Positions 56,472 through 64,000 of a stretch of 64,000 nt of DNA are shown one piece after another. The notes beneath the pieces were generated by a model. That model had not been told where the DNA came from, did no database searches, and worked only from the letters and a program-made list of their open reading frames with translations. A program made the position numbers and the translations under genes. The DNA is from Thermosynechococcus sp. (GTDB lineage Bacteria > Cyanobacteriota > Cyanobacteriia > Thermosynechococcales > Thermosynechococcaceae). Position 1 is the stretch's first letter; each line of letters opens with the position of its first letter. The stretch is from NCBI RefSeq assembly GCF_025999095.1, contig NZ_AP024678.1, positions 2,201,527-2,265,526 of the forward strand, given 5' to 3'.

Positions 56472-56609
56472 ATGACCAGTAACACACCCAATCAAGAACC
56501 CGTTTCTTACCCAATTTTTACGGTCCGCTGGGTGGCCGTTCACACGCTCGCTGTGCCCACGATTTTCTTCCTCGGGGCGATCGCGGCAATGCAGTTTATC
56601 CAACGTTAG
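56472..56609 (+). CDS. psbF: Cytochrome b559 beta subunit
   Basis: A 45-residue single-helix subunit that provides the second haem axial ligand, His24 in [15 protein letters not shown], after YPIFTVRW. It pairs with PsbE. The ATG is seven bases after the psbE stop. The gene is short and easily missed. Confidence 0.98.
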
Positions 56610-56621
56610 GAGGGTGCACCC

Positions 56622-56735
56622 ATGGAACCGAATCCCAATCGTCAGCCGGTCGAACTGAATCGCACCTCCCTGTACCTAGGGTTGCTGCTGATCTTGGTTC
56701 TAGCGTTGCTCTTTTCAAGCTACTTCTTTAACTAA
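56622..56735 (+). CDS. psbL: Photosystem II protein PsbL
   Basis: A 37-residue subunit ([20 protein letters not shown] then a helix ending SSYFFN). PsbL stabilises the PSII dimer and the QA side. AGGAGG just after the psbF stop is its Shine-Dalgarno; the ATG is at 56622. Confidence 0.98.
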
Positions 56736-56774
56736 ATTTCTGCATCTATAACTGAATCTGCTTAGGAGGAATTG

Positions 56775-56897
56775 ATGATGTCTGAAGGCGGACGCATTCC
56801 CCTCTGGATTGTGGCTACAGTGGCCGGCATGGGAGTGATTGTGATTGTGGGGCTGTTCTTCTACGGTGCTTACGCTGGTCTTGGCTCCTCTCTCTAG
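56775..56897 (+). CDS. psbJ: Photosystem II protein PsbJ
   Basis: A 40-residue subunit ([18 protein letters not shown], one helix, ending YAGLGSSL). It affects electron flow from QA to the plastoquinone pool. AGGAGGA at 56765-56771 precedes the ATG at 56775; a second ATG follows directly. Its last four bases overlap the end of the convergent ABC permease gene. Confidence 0.98.
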
Positions 56898-57790
56898 GGA
56901 TTGGGGTCTTGGCGCGTGCGCAATTGGAGCCAAAGGAGTCCAAGGGTAACCCCCAAAAGCAGCGTTGCTGCAGCAGCGGCATAGCCAAAGTCAAATAACG
57001 CAAACGCCTGTTGGTAAATATAAAATACCAGCAGGTTTGTTGTATCCAGGGGGCCGCCACCCGTTACCACATAGACTTGCTCAAAACTGCGTAACGTGAA
57101 AATTGTTGTTGTTACAAACACTAGAACTAAAGTGGGTCGCAGCCCCGGCAGCGTAATGTAGCGAAACTGTTGCCAAGCATTGGCACCATCGAGAAGAGCT
57201 GCTTCATAGCGATCGCGGGGAATCGTTTGCAACCCCGCCAAAAAGACGACCAAATTAAATCCCAACTGCTTCCAGCTACTGAGCAAAATCAGCACTGGCA
57301 TTGCCCAGGTGGGATCACTAAGCCAAGCAATAGGTTGCCCCCCGAAGGTTTGCACCAGTTGATTCACAGGGCCGTCGGTTTGAAACAGCCAACGAAACCC
57401 TAACCCTGCGGCCACAATTGAGGTCATAGTGGGTAAAAAGTAGGCCGTACGGAGCAAATCCCGTCCCTTGATCCCTTGGTTGAGGCCCACCGCCAAGAGC
57501 AAGGGCAGTACCATCGTCGGTAGCACCGTTGCCACTGTGAAATAGAGAGTATTGCCAATCACCTGCCAAAAGTCTGGACTCAGGAGCAACTGTTGATAAT
57601 TGTGCAGGCCAACCCAACGTGCCCCCTCTTGACTAAAACCACCCGTCGTAAAACTGAGATAGACAAGGTACAAAATTGGCAAAAAAACAAAAATTGTCAA
57701 AAATAAAAGCGCAGGTAGAAGGAATAACCAAGCCACCCCTGTTGATGACAAAAAAACATCCCCCAATCCTAGGAATTGCGATCGCCCCAT
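56894..57790 (-). CDS. ABC transporter permease, MalF/UgpA (sugar) type
   Basis: A 298-residue inner-membrane permease with about six helices. The N-terminal [27 protein letters not shown] and the EAA-type loop near 190-215 ([27 protein letters not shown]) mark the carbohydrate uptake CUT1 family. No ATPase, second permease or binding protein lies beside it, so partners are elsewhere. I prefer the ATG at 57790; a TTG at 57811 is also in frame. Its stop overlaps psbJ by four bases. Confidence 0.88.
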   Translation of the reverse strand: MGRSQFLGLGDVFLSSTGVAWLFLLPALLFLTIFVFLPILYLVYLSFTTGGFSQEGARWVGLHNYQQLLLSPDFWQVIGNTLYFTVATVLPTMVLPLLLAVGLNQGIKGRDLLRTAYFLPTMTSIVAAGLGFRWLFQTDGPVNQLVQTFGGQPIAWLSDPTWAMPVLILLSSWKQLGFNLVVFLAGLQTIPRDRYEAALLDGANAWQQFRYITLPGLRPTLVLVFVTTTIFTLRSFEQVYVVTGGGPLDTTNLLVFYIYQQAFALFDFGYAAAAATLLLGVTLGLLWLQLRTRQDPNP

Positions 57791-57864
57791 GAGCAGAGAT
57801 GATGACCTCAAAATTTCGTCTTGCTATAAATTCAATCCTAGGGGAGTAGCTCCCGAAATTGGAA

Positions 57865-58899
57865 ATGATAAGATCAAAATCAAAACGCACGCCAGCTTGG
57901 GGAGATGCTGTGATTCACACTGCGCCATTGCCCACGACTACCCCCTCTCACATTTCTGACCATAGTCGTCTAAAGCTGTTTTCGGGTTCTGCCAACATTG
58001 CCCTTGCTCAGGAAATTGCCTGCTACCTTGGTATTGATCTTGGCCCAATGGTGCGTAAGCGATTTGCCGATGGCGAGCTGTATGTGCAGATTCAAGAGTC
58101 GATTCGCGGTTGTGATGTCTATCTGATTCAGCCCTGTTGCCGACCTGTCAATGACCACCTGATGGAACTGCTGATCATGGTGGATGCCTGCCGCCGCGCC
58201 TCAGCTCGTCAAGTGACTGCAGTGATTCCCTACTATGGCTATGCCCGTGCCGATCGCAAGACCGCAGGCCGCGAATCCATTACCGCCAAACTAGTAGCCA
58301 ACCTGATTACCCAAGCGGGTGCCAGTCGTGTCTTGGCTATGGACCTACACTCCGCCCAAATTCAAGGCTACTTCGACATTCCCGTGGATCACGTCTATGG
58401 TTCACCCGTGCTCCTTGACTACCTACGCAGCAAAAATCTAGAGGATATTGTGGTGGTCTCACCGGATGTGGGTGGGGTAGCCCGGGCCCGTGCCTTTGCC
58501 AATAAGCTGGATGATGCGCCCCTAGCGATTATTGATAAGCGCCGCCAAGCCCACAATGTGGCCGAGGTGATGAATGTGGTGGGCGATGTTAAGGGCAAAA
58601 CAGCGGTACTCGTGGATGACATGATTGATACAGCCGGCACCATTTTAGAGGGGGCGCGACTCCTCCGCCGCGAAGGTGCCAAAGCAGTCTATGCCTGTGC
58701 CACCCATGCCGTCTTTTCACCACCGGCGATTGAGCGACTCCAAGGGGGCGATTTTGAAGAGGTGATTGTCACCAATACGATTCCTGTGCCAGAAACGCAG
58801 CGCTTTCCCCAACTCACGGTGCTCTCGGTGGCTAGTATTCTTGGAGAAACCATTTGGCGGATCCATGAAGATAGCTCTGTGAGCAGCATGTTCCGCTAA
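57865..58899 (+). CDS. prs: Ribose-phosphate pyrophosphokinase
   Basis: This enzyme makes PRPP from ribose-5-phosphate and ATP, feeding purine, pyrimidine, histidine and tryptophan synthesis. The 344-residue protein has LKLFSGSANIALAQEIA, RFADGELYVQIQESIRG, the YYGYARADRK loop, and the PRPP-binding VLVDDMIDTAGTI near 252. The N-terminus (about 30 residues before SRLKLF) is non-conserved, so a GTG at 57910 is an alternative start. purH lies 35 bases downstream, a sensible partner. Confidence 0.96.
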   Translation: MIRSKSKRTPAWGDAVIHTAPLPTTTPSHISDHSRLKLFSGSANIALAQEIACYLGIDLGPMVRKRFADGELYVQIQESIRGCDVYLIQPCCRPVNDHLMELLIMVDACRRASARQVTAVIPYYGYARADRKTAGRESITAKLVANLITQAGASRVLAMDLHSAQIQGYFDIPVDHVYGSPVLLDYLRSKNLEDIVVVSPDVGGVARARAFANKLDDAPLAIIDKRRQAHNVAEVMNVVGDVKGKTAVLVDDMIDTAGTILEGARLLRREGAKAVYACATHAVFSPPAIERLQGGDFEEVIVTNTIPVPETQRFPQLTVLSVASILGETIWRIHEDSSVSSMFR

Positions 58900-58934
58900 A
58901 ATAGGGGTTCTTGGTTGCCGAGGAGGATTCAGGG

Positions 58935-60491
58935 ATGGGGCGAATTGCCTTGCTCAGCACCAGTAATAAGCAGGGACTGGTGGAGTTGGCTACGGCCTTG
59001 GTGCAGGAGTTTGGCTTTACGCTCCTGAGTAGTGGTGGCACCGCAAAGACCTTGCAGGCGGCGGGGATTCCTGTGACAACGGTCTCTGAGTACACAGGGG
59101 CACCAGAAATTCTTGGTGGGCGGGTCAAGACCCTGCACCCGAAAATCCATGGCGGCATTTTGGCCCGGCGCGATCGCCCCCAAGACGAGGCCGATCTACA
59201 AGCCCAAGCCATTCATCCCATTGATTTAGTGGTTGTTAACCTCTACCCCTTTGCCGCAACGATTGCCCAACCCAACGTCACCCTTGCCGAGGCCATCGAG
59301 CAAATTGATATTGGTGGGCCGACGCTGATTCGCGCTGCTGCGAAAAACCATGCCCATGTGACAGTGCTAGTCGATCCCAGTCAGTATGAAACCTACCTTC
59401 AGCAATTACGATTATACGGGGAAGCCCAACCTGCCTTCCGCCTAGCCTGTGCCCAACAAGCGTTTGCTCTAACAGCCAGTTACGATCAGGCGATCGCCGA
59501 GTATCTCCAGCAAATCAGTGACCCCATGACTGAAAGCGAGATACTGCCGCCAGTCTTTCACCTTAGGGGGCAGCAAAAACAGGTGCTACGCTATGGCGAA
59601 AATCCGCACCAGAAGGCAGCTTGGTATGTCACGGGTGCCCATCCCACGGGTTGGGCAGTTGCCGACCTGCTTCAGGGCAAAGAACTCAGTTACAATAACC
59701 TGCTCGATTTAGAAGCCGCACGGGCAGTGATCAGTGAATTCCTAGGGGACAGTGACCCTGCTGCCGTCATTATTAAACACACCAATCCCTGTGGCGTCGC
59801 TGAGGGCAAAACCCCTGTGGAAGCCTACGAGCGTGCTTTTGCCGCCGATAGTGTCTCTGCCTTTGGCGGCATTGTTGCCCTAAATCGCCCCTTGGATGTG
59901 GCCACTGCTGAAGCCTTGACCCGTACCTTTTTAGAGTGTGTCGTGGCTCCCGCCTGTGAGGAAGCAGCGCTGCCGATCCTGAAAACCAAGCCTAAGATGC
60001 GGGTGCTCACCTTACCTGAGTTGCATACTGCTCCGACCACGGCGATTCAAACCATTGCCGGCGGCTTTCTGGTCCAAGATATTCACCCCCTCCCCATTGA
60101 TCCAGAGGCATGGCAGGTGGTCACAGCCACTGAACCCAGCCCAGAGTTGATGGCGGAACTGATCTTTGCCTGGAAGGTCGTGAAGCACGTCAAGTCCAAT
60201 GCCATTGTTGTCAGTCGCGATCGCCAAACCCAAGGGATTGGGGCTGGTCAAATGAATCGGGTCGGTGCGGTGGAAATTGCCCTTAGGGCTGCCGGTGAGG
60301 CGGCGCGGGGGGGGGTGCTGGCCAGTGATGGCTTTTTCCCTTTTGCCGATTCTGTGGAAGCAGCTGCCCTTGCCGGTATTGCTGCCATTATTCAACCGGG
60401 GGGCAGTCTGCGCGATAATGAATCTATTGAAGCAGCGAATGCAGCGGGAATTGCTATGGTCTTTACCCACCAGCGCCACTTCCGCCACTAG
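58935..60491 (+). CDS. purH: Bifunctional AICAR transformylase/IMP cyclohydrolase
   Basis: PurH catalyses the last two steps to IMP. The 518-residue protein has an N-terminal cyclohydrolase domain (IALLSTSNKQGLVELA, GGRVKTLHPKIHGGIL, IDIGGPTLIRAAAKNH). The C-terminal transformylase domain has LRYGENPHQKAA, IIKHTNPCGVA, AFGGIVALNR, KHVKSNAIV and DGFFPFADSVEAA. The ATG at 58935 follows AGGAGG at 58921-58926. It lies between prs and a phosphoesterase gene on the same strand. Confidence 0.98.
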   Translation: MGRIALLSTSNKQGLVELATALVQEFGFTLLSSGGTAKTLQAAGIPVTTVSEYTGAPEILGGRVKTLHPKIHGGILARRDRPQDEADLQAQAIHPIDLVVVNLYPFAATIAQPNVTLAEAIEQIDIGGPTLIRAAAKNHAHVTVLVDPSQYETYLQQLRLYGEAQPAFRLACAQQAFALTASYDQAIAEYLQQISDPMTESEILPPVFHLRGQQKQVLRYGENPHQKAAWYVTGAHPTGWAVADLLQGKELSYNNLLDLEAARAVISEFLGDSDPAAVIIKHTNPCGVAEGKTPVEAYERAFAADSVSAFGGIVALNRPLDVATAEALTRTFLECVVAPACEEAALPILKTKPKMRVLTLPELHTAPTTAIQTIAGGFLVQDIHPLPIDPEAWQVVTATEPSPELMAELIFAWKVVKHVKSNAIVVSRDRQTQGIGAGQMNRVGAVEIALRAAGEAARGGVLASDGFFPFADSVEAAALAGIAAIIQPGGSLRDNESIEAANAAGIAMVFTHQRHFRH

Positions 60492-60500
60492 GAAAGGGCA

Positions 60501-61595
60501 ATGGCAGTGCGGCTTGGCATTATCAGTGATCCCCACATTGCCCTGCCGGAGACAATTCCGACAGATCATCCCCCTTTGTTTCTCTATGAAATTAGCATCC
60601 CTGCCTTTGAGGCAGCCGTTACACATCTCCTCGAGCTTGGCATTGATGCTCTGCTGATTCCCGGCGACCTGACACGGGATGGCGAGGTGGCCAACCACCG
60701 CTGGCTCAGTACCTATCTGCAAACACTGCCGGTTCCCTGTTATGTGATTCCGGGTAACCATGATGTCCCTGTGCCCTTGGCAGATAACAGCCGCATTGGC
60801 TGGGCTGAGTTTCCTCGGTGGTATGCCCATGCCGGCTATGGCAACGCTGGCAAGCATTACTACCAAGCCCTACTTGCAGAAAATCTGCAACTGATTGCCC
60901 TCAACTCCAACCAATTGAGTCCAACGGGACAACAGCTGGGAGTTGTCGATCAAGGACAGTTGGCATGGTTGGCGGCTCTATTGGCGCAACCCTTTGCCGG
61001 ACTGCGCCTGGTGATGATTCACCATAACCTCCTTGAGCACTGGCCACAGCAGAGCCAAAGTCCGATGGGGCAGCGCTATCTCTTGGCGAATCGGGCAGAG
61101 CTATTGAACCTGTTGCGATCGGCGGGGGTGGCGTTGGTCTTAACCGGACATCTCCATGTCCAAGACATTGCCTATGAGCAGGGGTTGTTTGACCTCACAA
61201 CGGGGTCTCTAGTGAGTTATCCCCATCCCTATCGCCGCCTCATCTTGCAGGTGCATTCACCAGAGAGCTGGCAAGTGGCTGTGGAATCCTATCGCATTGA
61301 GTCCTTAGCGGCTTACCCAAAATTAAGTGACCTTTCGCGCCAGTGGATGTTACAGCGGGGGACGGGCTTTATGGTCCGCTTTCTGACTTTACCGCCCTTC
61401 AATTTGCCAGAAACTGAAGCCAAACCCCTAGCTCAGGCCCTGTCTGACCTCTGGCCAGAGATTGCCCAAGGGGATACCCAAGTGACCCTACCTACTCTAC
61501 CTGAACCCTTGGCAACCTACTTTGCCCAGTTCAATCACAGGCCACCGGCGGAGTACCCTCACCTGCAAGATAACAATACCGTCTTTTTCATTTAG
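60501..61595 (+). CDS. Calcineurin-like metallophosphoesterase
   Basis: A 364-residue phosphoesterase. Its metal ligands are visible in GIISDPHIALPE, IPGDLTRDGEVANH, VIPGNHDVPVP, MIHHNLLEH and LTGHLHVQD. This pattern groups with CpdA/GpdQ-like enzymes, so cyclic nucleotides or phosphodiesters are possible substrates. The C-terminal ~110 residues are not recognised. The ATG at 60501 is 9 bases after the purH stop, so it may be co-transcribed. Confidence 0.88.
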   Translation: MAVRLGIISDPHIALPETIPTDHPPLFLYEISIPAFEAAVTHLLELGIDALLIPGDLTRDGEVANHRWLSTYLQTLPVPCYVIPGNHDVPVPLADNSRIGWAEFPRWYAHAGYGNAGKHYYQALLAENLQLIALNSNQLSPTGQQLGVVDQGQLAWLAALLAQPFAGLRLVMIHHNLLEHWPQQSQSPMGQRYLLANRAELLNLLRSAGVALVLTGHLHVQDIAYEQGLFDLTTGSLVSYPHPYRRLILQVHSPESWQVAVESYRIESLAAYPKLSDLSRQWMLQRGTGFMVRFLTLPPFNLPETEAKPLAQALSDLWPEIAQGDTQVTLPTLPEPLATYFAQFNHRPPAEYPHLQDNNTVFFI

Positions 61596-61652
61596 CTGCT
61601 GCCCAACTGCCAAGGCCGTCGTGGGCCAAACCTGCTCTAATAGGGAGTTAAG

Positions 61653-62813
61653 GTGCAGATTGGACGTAAGGCCGTGACGTTTGGTCAGTGGATTGGCTTG
61701 CTGGTTCTAGGGGTGTGTCTCTACATCCTCTGGGAGATTCGTCAAGTATTGCTCTTGGTGTTTTTGGCTGTCGTTTTGGCAACGGCGCTCAATTGTTTAC
61801 AACTGCGGCTGCAACGCTGGGGACTGCAACGGGGGCGGGCGATCGCCCTCAGTTTGAGCTTGACTTTTCTCACGGTCTTTGGCCTCTTTTGGATCATCAT
61901 TCCCCCTTTTTTACAGGAAGCACAGCAACTGGGGGTCTTGATTCCCAAGGGCTTGGGACGGGCAGAAGCATGGCTTAACGGAATGGCTCACCTGTTGCCC
62001 GGTGAGGGCTTTGATGATCGGCCGATCATTAATCGGCTGATGACCCAATTGGGGCCCTTTCTAGAGCAGATCTTTAACAACTTTTTTGCTCTATTTTCCA
62101 ATACCCTGGCGGTTTTGCTGAATACGCTATTGGTACTGGTTTTAACTGTGATGCTGGTGCTCGATCCCCAACCCTACCGCCGCGGGTTTATTCGCCTATT
62201 TCCTGCGTTTTACCGTTCTCGCATTGACACGATTCTCACGGAAAGTGAACAGGCCCTCTTGGCTTGGCTGGTAGGGACGGGTTTGAATATGGTAGTCATT
62301 GGCCTCCTCAGTGGCCTCGTGCTGGCCCTATTGGGAGTGCGGTTGGTCTTAGCCAATGCCTTTCTAGCAGGACTCCTAGAAGCGATTCCCAATATTGGTC
62401 CGACCCTCAGTGTAATTCCGCCCATGATCATTGCGGTGATTGATGATCCGTGGCGGGCGGTAGCAGTTCTCATTGCCTATATCGTTATTCAACAGTTGGA
62501 GCAGTATTTACTGGTACCGGTTGTCATGGCTAAACAGGTGGCTCTATTGCCCGCTGTCACGCTGGTCTCCCAAATTGTCTTTGCCGTTTTCTTTGGTTTT
62601 TTAGGCTTGCTGCTGGCTTTGCCACTGGTGATTGTGGGTCAGATTTGGTTTACGGAAATTGTCCTCAAGGACATTCTGGATCGCTGGCAGCCCAACCCGC
62701 CACCTGAAGTGTCAACTGCACCAGCTTTGCCGCTGCCCCTACCGACCCCACCTGCTGCCGCAGCGCCTGCCGCATCTGATGCAATTCCTGAGGATGATTC
62801 AGGAGAGCAATAA
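61653..62813 (+). CDS. AI-2E family (PerM-like) membrane protein
   Basis: A 386-residue polytopic protein of the AI-2E/PerM family with about eight helices. It shows LLLVFLAVVLATALNCL near 30-50, the mid-protein FNNFFALFSNTLAVLLN, and the C-terminal signature GLLEAIPNIGPTLSVIPPMIIA and QQLEQYLLVPVVM. Family members transport autoinducer-2 or sodium/protons; the substrate here is unknown. The last ~45 residues are a Pro/Ala-rich tail. The start is a GTG at 61653. It overlaps the convergent LpxB-like gene by 149 bases. Confidence 0.88.
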   Translation: MQIGRKAVTFGQWIGLLVLGVCLYILWEIRQVLLLVFLAVVLATALNCLQLRLQRWGLQRGRAIALSLSLTFLTVFGLFWIIIPPFLQEAQQLGVLIPKGLGRAEAWLNGMAHLLPGEGFDDRPIINRLMTQLGPFLEQIFNNFFALFSNTLAVLLNTLLVLVLTVMLVLDPQPYRRGFIRLFPAFYRSRIDTILTESEQALLAWLVGTGLNMVVIGLLSGLVLALLGVRLVLANAFLAGLLEAIPNIGPTLSVIPPMIIAVIDDPWRAVAVLIAYIVIQQLEQYLLVPVVMAKQVALLPAVTLVSQIVFAVFFGFLGLLLALPLVIVGQIWFTEIVLKDILDRWQPNPPPEVSTAPALPLPLPTPPAAAAPAASDAIPEDDSGEQ

Positions 62814-64000
62814 TTTGTTGGGCGACTGTCTGGGGATCAATGGGGCCCACCAGCTCCGGCACGATTTCTTTACCGGCCCAGATATTGGGCCACGCCCTGT
62901 GGCCTAGGCCTTGCTTCACCAGGTTCCAATCTATTGCTGGCGATCGCCACAACTGCCAAAATCGTCGCCAGCCCAATCCCTTGGCCACCAGTGCCCAAAA
63001 CACCAGTGCACTCCAGTGTCGGCCGATCGCCGGCAAGCCCACCAGTAACCCCGCTATACCGTCCCAGGGGTGTGCCCGCCGCACTTGCAGTTGTTGTGCC
63101 GGCAAAAGGACAATCATGGGGACATTCAAGGCAGCCAGTTCAGCAGTATTGGCACCAACCGTGGTAACACACAGCGCCACTTGCCGCAGCAGGGGATAAT
63201 TGGGCAACTGTTGCCACAAATAGACTTTGGTGCCCCGCGGTGTCTCCAGATAGGGTAGGCCTTCCCTTGGCTGGATCAGTGTGGCAGTTGTACCCTCAAC
63301 GTGCTTGAGTTCGGGGTTAAAGCGAGGATTGGCATAGCAACTGAGGGTGTTGAGCGTCAGGGTCGGTGCCACTGGAATCACACAGTGAATCGGGGGATGA
63401 GCAGCCGCTAAATGGTCGGCGATCGCCAAGGAAAGGGGGACCCCCAGCTTCAGCTTATTGGGCTTCGATCCTACCATCAACCCCACAAGGGGAGCATCTG
63501 GGGCAAGGCCTAACTGTTGGCGCACATTGGGCAGAGAATCGAGGGCCAGGGTCTGGACATCGGTCATCAGGTCCCCCACCACCGCCACCTTGGCTTTTGT
63601 GTTGCCCAGGGGTAGAGGACGCCGCAGCCCCATGCCATCTACCCATCCTTGCCAGCGTGGCTGCCACTCGCAGTAGAGCACACAGCGATAGCCCAAGCGC
63701 TTGGCCAACAGCACCGCAAAGAGTTGATCTCCCCCCAAGAAGACCACAACCCCTTGGGAAAACCAATCCCAATTGCTGCGAGTGGTCTTTGTGCGTAGGA
63801 GGTGCCAAAATTCTGTGGCTGGCAGGACGCGATCTACCCCTGGATAGCGGCGAGCAATCTCTGCTTCCTGACCACTGGCATGGGGACAGGGAACCATCAC
63901 CACTGACACCCGCAACCCCTGTTTGACCTGTTGCCGCAGCGTTGTTACAAAGGGATAGACCCAAGTGGCCAGTTCACCGGGACCATTGCTGACAACCACA
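62665..64000 (-). CDS. Lipid-A-disaccharide synthase-related protein (5' end beyond the window)
   Basis: About 445 residues are visible of an LpxB-like glycosyltransferase family found in cyanobacteria. It starts VVSNGPGELATWVYPFVTTL, contains VVVFLGGDQLFAVLLAKRLGY, VGLMVGSKPNKLKLGVPLSLAIADHL and a C-terminal QVALCVTTVGANTAELAALNVPMIVLLP. The true start lies just beyond 64000, as the family usually has a few residues before SNGPGE. True LpxB makes the lipid A disaccharide, but this branch is only LpxB-related and its substrate is uncertain. Its 3' end overlaps the AI-2E gene by 149 bases. Confidence 0.85.
   Translation of the reverse strand, partial: VVVSNGPGELATWVYPFVTTLRQQVKQGLRVSVVMVPCPHASGQEAEIARRYPGVDRVLPATEFWHLLRTKTTRSNWDWFSQGVVVFLGGDQLFAVLLAKRLGYRCVLYCEWQPRWQGWVDGMGLRRPLPLGNTKAKVAVVGDLMTDVQTLALDSLPNVRQQLGLAPDAPLVGLMVGSKPNKLKLGVPLSLAIADHLAAAHPPIHCVIPVAPTLTLNTLSCYANPRFNPELKHVEGTTATLIQPREGLPYLETPRGTKVYLWQQLPNYPLLRQVALCVTTVGANTAELAALNVPMIVLLPAQQLQVRRAHPWDGIAGLLVGLPAIGRHWSALVFWALVAKGLGWRRFWQLWRSPAIDWNLVKQGLGHRAWPNIWAGKEIVPELVGPIDPQTVAQQIIALLNHPQELHQMRQALRQQVGSVGAAAKLVQLTLQVAGWAASDPECP

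Noticed and set aside
60012-60866. A 284-codon open frame on the minus strand
   Set aside because: It runs across the antisense of purH and the phosphoesterase gene and has no recognisable protein features.
63366-63964. Overlapping open frames on both strands near the window end
   Set aside because: They lie within the LpxB-like gene, whose protein pattern is clear, and have no features of their own.

Overview
This window comes from a cyanobacterium, almost certainly a thermophilic unicellular Thermosynechococcus-type strain. The evidence is a photosystem II core set (psbB-psbT and psbE-psbF-psbL-psbJ), a rbcL-rbcX-rbcS Rubisco operon, chlorophyll genes (chlI, chlG, ycf54), the photosystem I assembly factor ycf3 and ftrV. 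The cyanobacterial palindrome GCGATCGC (HIP1) also recurs throughout, for example at 3133-3140. The PsbT, PsbJ and PsbE sequences match what I remember of Thermosynechococcus. The genus is inferred from that memory, not from a search.

Layout. 0-15 kb: a ligase/GNAT fusion, purK, an Ig-like/propeller protein, a DUF2103 protein, a peptide-type ABC permease, a short SSB, an FHA-fused class A PBP, a Fut-type ABC ATPase, DUF4079 and DUF1517 membrane proteins, purC-glk and a RodZ-like HTH protein. 15.3-20.2 kb is the least orderly stretch. It holds a large AAA/WD40 gene broken by at least three frame changes, then ycf54, then an Rpn/DUF2887-type nuclease gene whose glutamine/glycine repeat is read out of frame. 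20-29 kb: fabG, valS, the Rubisco operon, a circularly permuted GTPase, a decayed gene remnant and chlI. 29-42 kb: an RRM protein, cbiT-rsmI, cofG, ftrV, a CHAD protein, sodB, a phosphohexomutase, a GPH transporter-folP pair, ycf3-gatC-membrane protein, a universal stress protein and a DUF4129 protein. 42-50 kb: a 2Fe-2S ferredoxin divergent from psbB-psbT, a double histidine phosphatase, a dihydroorotase-like pseudoenzyme overlapping fumC, hisH, and an FHA-PrsW fusion. 50-64 kb: tRNA-Ala(GGC), a decayed coiled-coil gene, an RluA-type synthase, chlG, a CHASE2-Ser/Thr kinase, psbEFLJ, an ABC permease, prs, purH, a metallophosphoesterase, an AI-2E family protein and an LpxB-like protein cut by the window edge.

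Most of the window is core metabolism and photosynthesis: four purine genes (purK, purC, purH, prs), carbon fixation, chlorophyll synthesis and PSII assembly. The most notable non-core signals are: (i) paired compensating frameshifts that rewrite the Rpn repeat; (ii) a multiply frameshifted AAA-WD40 gene; (iii) two further gene remnants; (iv) three envelope proteins that could share a phospho-threonine theme, namely a CHASE2 kinase with a repeated DLPETQ linker motif, an FHA-PBP and an FHA-PrsW; (v) a dihydroorotase homologue that has lost the metal-binding HxH motif. I found no CRISPR array, prophage, insertion sequence or obvious defence island. No clearly new multi-gene system stands out; the phospho-signalling idea is a hypothesis.
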